The notes under the pieces are model-generated. The model was not told the DNA's origin. It ran no database searches and was given only the letters and a program-made list of their open reading frames with translations. A stretch of 64,000 bases of DNA from JANQJA01 sp047947185 (GTDB lineage: Bacteria > Pseudomonadota > Gammaproteobacteria > Pseudomonadales > Azotimanducaceae), in contig CP170502.1 in assembly GCA_047947185.1 (NCBI GenBank), forward strand, positions 3,968,001 to 4,032,000, written 5' to 3'. Within the stretch, counting starts at the first letter, position 1. Every line of letters begins with the position of its first letter. The position numbers and the translations under genes are program-made. Shown here piece by piece: positions 61,568 to 64,000 of the stretch.

Positions 61568-62690
61568 CAGCATCAGCGAGCTGCCGCCGCAGCCAGCCAA
61601 CGAGATCGCGCCACATACCGTCTATATCTCCTGGTGCTGGCATGATGCCGGCTGACGGCAGTTCAACGGTGACAACCGGCAATCCCAGGCCAATACCGGC
61701 GTAATTCCCGAGGGATCCCGGGAAAACCCCCAGCTTGTTCAGGCCAAGGTGGCCCAGTTTATCCGGTGCACTCGGTGGCCCATCGTAGTCCACCAGGTGG
61801 TGGGGTGCGTGAACGGAAATGATGACATCGGGTCGAAACTGTTCAATTTGCGCAATCAGCCAGCGGGTTTCCGGTTCGCTTGCCGCAGTCGCACCGGGGT
61901 TTCGCCTGGGGTTGCTGTAGGCCACCTCGGTCCAGTAGCGGTGGGCATCGTCGTTCCAGTCGGCGGTCGGGAAATTGCGGTTCAGGTCCACACCGCTATG
62001 GTTCTGCCGTTGGGAATTTGACCGCAGCAGCCCATCCGGATTGGCAAGGGGGATAAAGCGCCAGTGAAACATTCCCGAATGGTGCTGGTTCAGAATGTCC
62101 ATCCACTTGAACATGAGTGATACAGACGAATACTCGTCGCCGTGAATGCCTCCAATCACCAGCACGCGCCCCAGCGGAATGCGATTGTCGACTGGCAAGT
62201 AATCCTTGTAGGCCAGCGAATGGTTAAGCGGACTATTGCCATCATGGATGAGCTGTTGGCGCAGGCAATCATTGGTGGTCACGCTGCCCAGCTTGGAGCC
62301 AACCGCGTGGCAGAACGCCGCGGTGGAGAGCTCAGGCGTTTCACGGGGTGGCAGGTGCTCGGCGAGATCCTGGCGTGCTTGCCGGGCCGCCTGTCCCGTT
62401 GGCATTCCAGGACCGGACCGCGCCCCGGGGGACTCCGCAGCAACAGACTCTTCGAGTAGCGCAGGTTGCCGCGCTGAGGACTGGTCGGTTGACGCGGCTG
62501 GGCCCGGGCTGGCCGGCGGCGGCATATTCCCGGGTGTGCCTGGCTCTGGCGTCATGGTCGTGCAGGAGGTGAGCAGGAGCGCGTTCAGCAGGCACGCCAG
62601 GTAGCGGCCATACCGGACACGGGCGAATGACGGTAAGATCCGCGGTTCTCGCGTGATGCAGGAATCTGTATGGCTGAAATGATTTACCAT
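61548..62690 (-). CDS. M14 carboxypeptidase-like lipoprotein (MpaA-type)
   Basis: From the ATG at 62690 the product has about 380 residues with a hydrophobic segment and lipobox (LLNALLLTSC), a Pro/Ser/Ala-rich spacer and an M14 domain. Zinc motif GGIHGDEYSS gives H-x-x-E; ISVHAPHH provides the third ligand; VTVELPSAG contains the catalytic Glu. M14 members of this type trim murein tripeptides. The N-terminal region before the lipobox is long, so the start is uncertain. Its 5' end overlaps the divergent DUF952 gene by 21 bp. Confidence 0.8.
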   Translation of the reverse strand: MVNHFSHTDSCITREPRILPSFARVRYGRYLACLLNALLLTSCTTMTPEPGTPGNMPPPASPGPAASTDQSSARQPALLEESVAAESPGARSGPGMPTGQAARQARQDLAEHLPPRETPELSTAAFCHAVGSKLGSVTTNDCLRQQLIHDGNSPLNHSLAYKDYLPVDNRIPLGRVLVIGGIHGDEYSSVSLMFKWMDILNQHHSGMFHWRFIPLANPDGLLRSNSQRQNHSGVDLNRNFPTADWNDDAHRYWTEVAYSNPRRNPGATAASEPETRWLIAQIEQFRPDVIISVHAPHHLVDYDGPPSAPDKLGHLGLNKLGVFPGSLGNYAGIGLGLPVVTVELPSAGIMPAPGDIDGMWRDLVGWLRRQLADADAVRSD

Positions 62691-63053
62691 CTTGTCCCGG
62701 TGGCACAGTGGCGCGCGGTTGAAAGTGTCTACTATCCTGAAACTTACGCACAGGACGGGTTTACGCACTGTACGCGAGGTCGTGAAAGGTTAATGGAAGT
62801 GGCGAATCATTTCTATCGGGATTCCGCGGGTGACTGGTTTTGCCTGGAAATGAGCCATGAGTCGCTTGAGGCCGCGGGGGTTACCTTGCGTTATGAGCCG
62901 GCGGCCCCGGTTGGTGAGCAAAAGGGTGAACTTGCCGGTTCAGAGACAGCCCTTTTCCCTCATGTTTACGGTGGGCTTCCCGTTGCCGCCGTACTTGCTG
63001 TTTATCCCGTGATACGTGCTGCGGACGGCACCTTTTTGGAAGTCCAGGCCTAG
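62670..63053 (+). CDS. DUF952 family protein
   Basis: A 127-residue protein with AGGAA just before the ATG at 62670. MIYHLVPVAQWRAV, then FTHCTRGRERLMEVANHFYR, LRYEPAAP, and FPHVYGGLPVAAVLAV are the DUF952 conserved blocks (a small fold related to ADP-ribosyltransferase-like proteins). Function unproven. It is divergent from, and overlaps by 21 bp, the M14 gene, and lies 57 bp before the S9 peptidase start. Confidence 0.92.
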   Translation: MAEMIYHLVPVAQWRAVESVYYPETYAQDGFTHCTRGRERLMEVANHFYRDSAGDWFCLEMSHESLEAAGVTLRYEPAAPVGEQKGELAGSETALFPHVYGGLPVAAVLAVYPVIRAADGTFLEVQA

Positions 63054-63110
63054 GGTAGCATGAGCGTGAATTTACATAACCCGTTCCCGTCACTCGCCAG
63101 AGGAAACCAC

Positions 63111-64000
63111 ATGCGAATCCAGGCTTACGCTCGCCGACTGTCACTGCTTTGCCTGGTTTCCCTGTGGGGAATAGCTGCTGAGGCTGTTGAACCGTTTCGA
63201 AATCTTGACGTGTTCGAGCTCGAAATGGCACGTGACGTGCAAATCTCACCGGATGGAAAACGCATTGCCTATGTCCGGCAGGCGATGGACATCATGACTG
63301 ATCGGGCACGATCGAATATCTGGCTGGTCAATGTGGACGGCAGCGGGCATGAGCCGCTCCTGTCGGGGCGAAACAGTTTCTCGTCGCCACGCTGGTCGCC
63401 GGATGGCACGCGGCTGGCTTATGTTTCCAGCCTGGAAGGCGAGGGGCCTGAGCTGTATGTCAGGTGGCTGGACACGGGCCAGACGGCGTTGCTCAGCAAT
63501 CTTGCCAGTGCACCGGGGTCAATTGCCTGGTCGCCGGATGGCAGCCAGCTTGCCTTTACCGCTTTTGTTGCCAGTACAGCGCCAAAACTGGCGACGCCGC
63601 CAGCAGCGCCAAAAGGGGCCGAGTGGGCGCCGCCCGTGGTGGTTGTCGACACCGTCAGCTATCGGTCAGATGGCCGCGGCTTAACCGAGCCGGGATTTAC
63701 CCATGTTTTTGTCATACCGGCAATTGGTGGTTCGCCCAGGCAACTGACCCTGGGCAACTTCAACCATGCCGGCAGGCTGGCATGGTCACCGGACGGCACG
63801 CAACTGGTTGTTTCGGCAAACCGCAACAATGATGCTGAGATAGACACCCGCAATACGGACCTGTGGTCTGTTGATGTCAGAAGCGGCGAAATGCGCCAGC
63901 TCACCACGCGGTACGGCCCTGACAGTTCGCCCATGTTTTCCGCTGACGGCACGGTGCTCGCCTACCTGGGCTATGACGACCGCAAACTGGGTTATCAGGG
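63111..64000 (+). CDS. S9 family peptidase, N-terminal part (continues past window)
   Basis: The ATG at 63111 has AGAGGA just upstream and gives a signal peptide (LSLLCLVSLWGIAAEA); an ATG at 63060 in the same frame is less likely. At least 296 residues of WD40/PD40-like propeller are visible: DVQISPDGKRIAYVRQ, SSPRWSPDGTRLAYVSS, IAWSPDGSQLAFT and LAWSPDGTQLVVSANR. This is the N-terminal domain of prolyl-oligopeptidase-type exopeptidases (DPP4/APEH-like); the catalytic domain lies beyond the window. Confidence 0.9.
   Translation, partial: MRIQAYARRLSLLCLVSLWGIAAEAVEPFRNLDVFELEMARDVQISPDGKRIAYVRQAMDIMTDRARSNIWLVNVDGSGHEPLLSGRNSFSSPRWSPDGTRLAYVSSLEGEGPELYVRWLDTGQTALLSNLASAPGSIAWSPDGSQLAFTAFVASTAPKLATPPAAPKGAEWAPPVVVVDTVSYRSDGRGLTEPGFTHVFVIPAIGGSPRQLTLGNFNHAGRLAWSPDGTQLVVSANRNNDAEIDTRNTDLWSVDVRSGEMRQLTTRYGPDSSPMFSADGTVLAYLGYDDRKLGYQ

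Overview
The window is a dense, roughly 60 % GC bacterial chromosome segment. Gene content points to an aerobic or facultative gammaproteobacterium, probably marine or sediment and uncultured: TorF- and OmpW-type porins, sigma-54 and CRP-type sites, ferrochelatase, a WecE/WecF pair, MgtE, an RND pump and a PEP-CTERM-like protein. This placement is inference. No rRNA, tRNA, CRISPR array, transposase or prophage was seen. Translational coupling through 1-4 bp overlaps is common.

Layout. 1-1360: the 3' end of a sulfatase, then a long tandem array of a palindromic intergenic repeat. 1361-12446: a two-directional locus. The minus arm holds an HzsA-related di-heme-motif lipoprotein, an SH3b/beta-barrel protein, an outer-membrane beta-barrel, a DUF4266 lipoprotein and DUF3570. 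The plus arm holds a CxxCH protein, a LamG lipoprotein with two CxxCH motifs and a Tat-exported DUF1501 protein. A perfect CRP-type palindrome lies in the divergent gap. I infer an undescribed cell-surface redox or heme system and consider it the best candidate for a new system here. 12508-20553: a frameshifted membrane protein, a lipoprotein, a voltage-gated cation channel with a Ca-type filter, amidase, Nudix hydrolase, nitronate monooxygenase, TorF porin behind a near-perfect sigma-54 promoter, and ferrochelatase. 20650-25854: small unknowns, a second repeat array, an HSL-type esterase, a ceramidase-like protein, an unknown coupled pair and a CBS protein.

26173-35131: a GNAT-hotdog fusion and a Fuc4NAc-type glycan module (methyltransferase, WecE, glycosyltransferase, WecF), followed by an EamA transporter, PQQ-type sugar dehydrogenase and a DUF6056 membrane protein. 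35256-43837: RND pump and adaptor, a PEP-CTERM-like protein, RNase J coupled to a GST, OmpW and a small phosphatase. 43918-57952: mostly metabolic and detoxification genes: P450, two hydrolases, an MFS transporter, acyltransferase, amidase, TMTC-like protein, LLM oxidoreductase, CmcJ/NvfI oxidoreductase, DUF885 peptidase, MgtE, haloalkane-dehalogenase-like hydrolase and a TIGR01777 epimerase. 58128-64000: a small conserved unknown behind a possible second sigma-54 site, TonB, a GIDE-GIDE-LemA fusion, an M14 peptidase, DUF952 and the start of an S9 peptidase.

Two themes recur. One dispersed palindromic repeat family sits directly after stop codons at three loci (440-1345, 21375-21990, 51581-51770). 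The other is envelope function: many genes encode lipoproteins, beta-barrels or exported enzymes.
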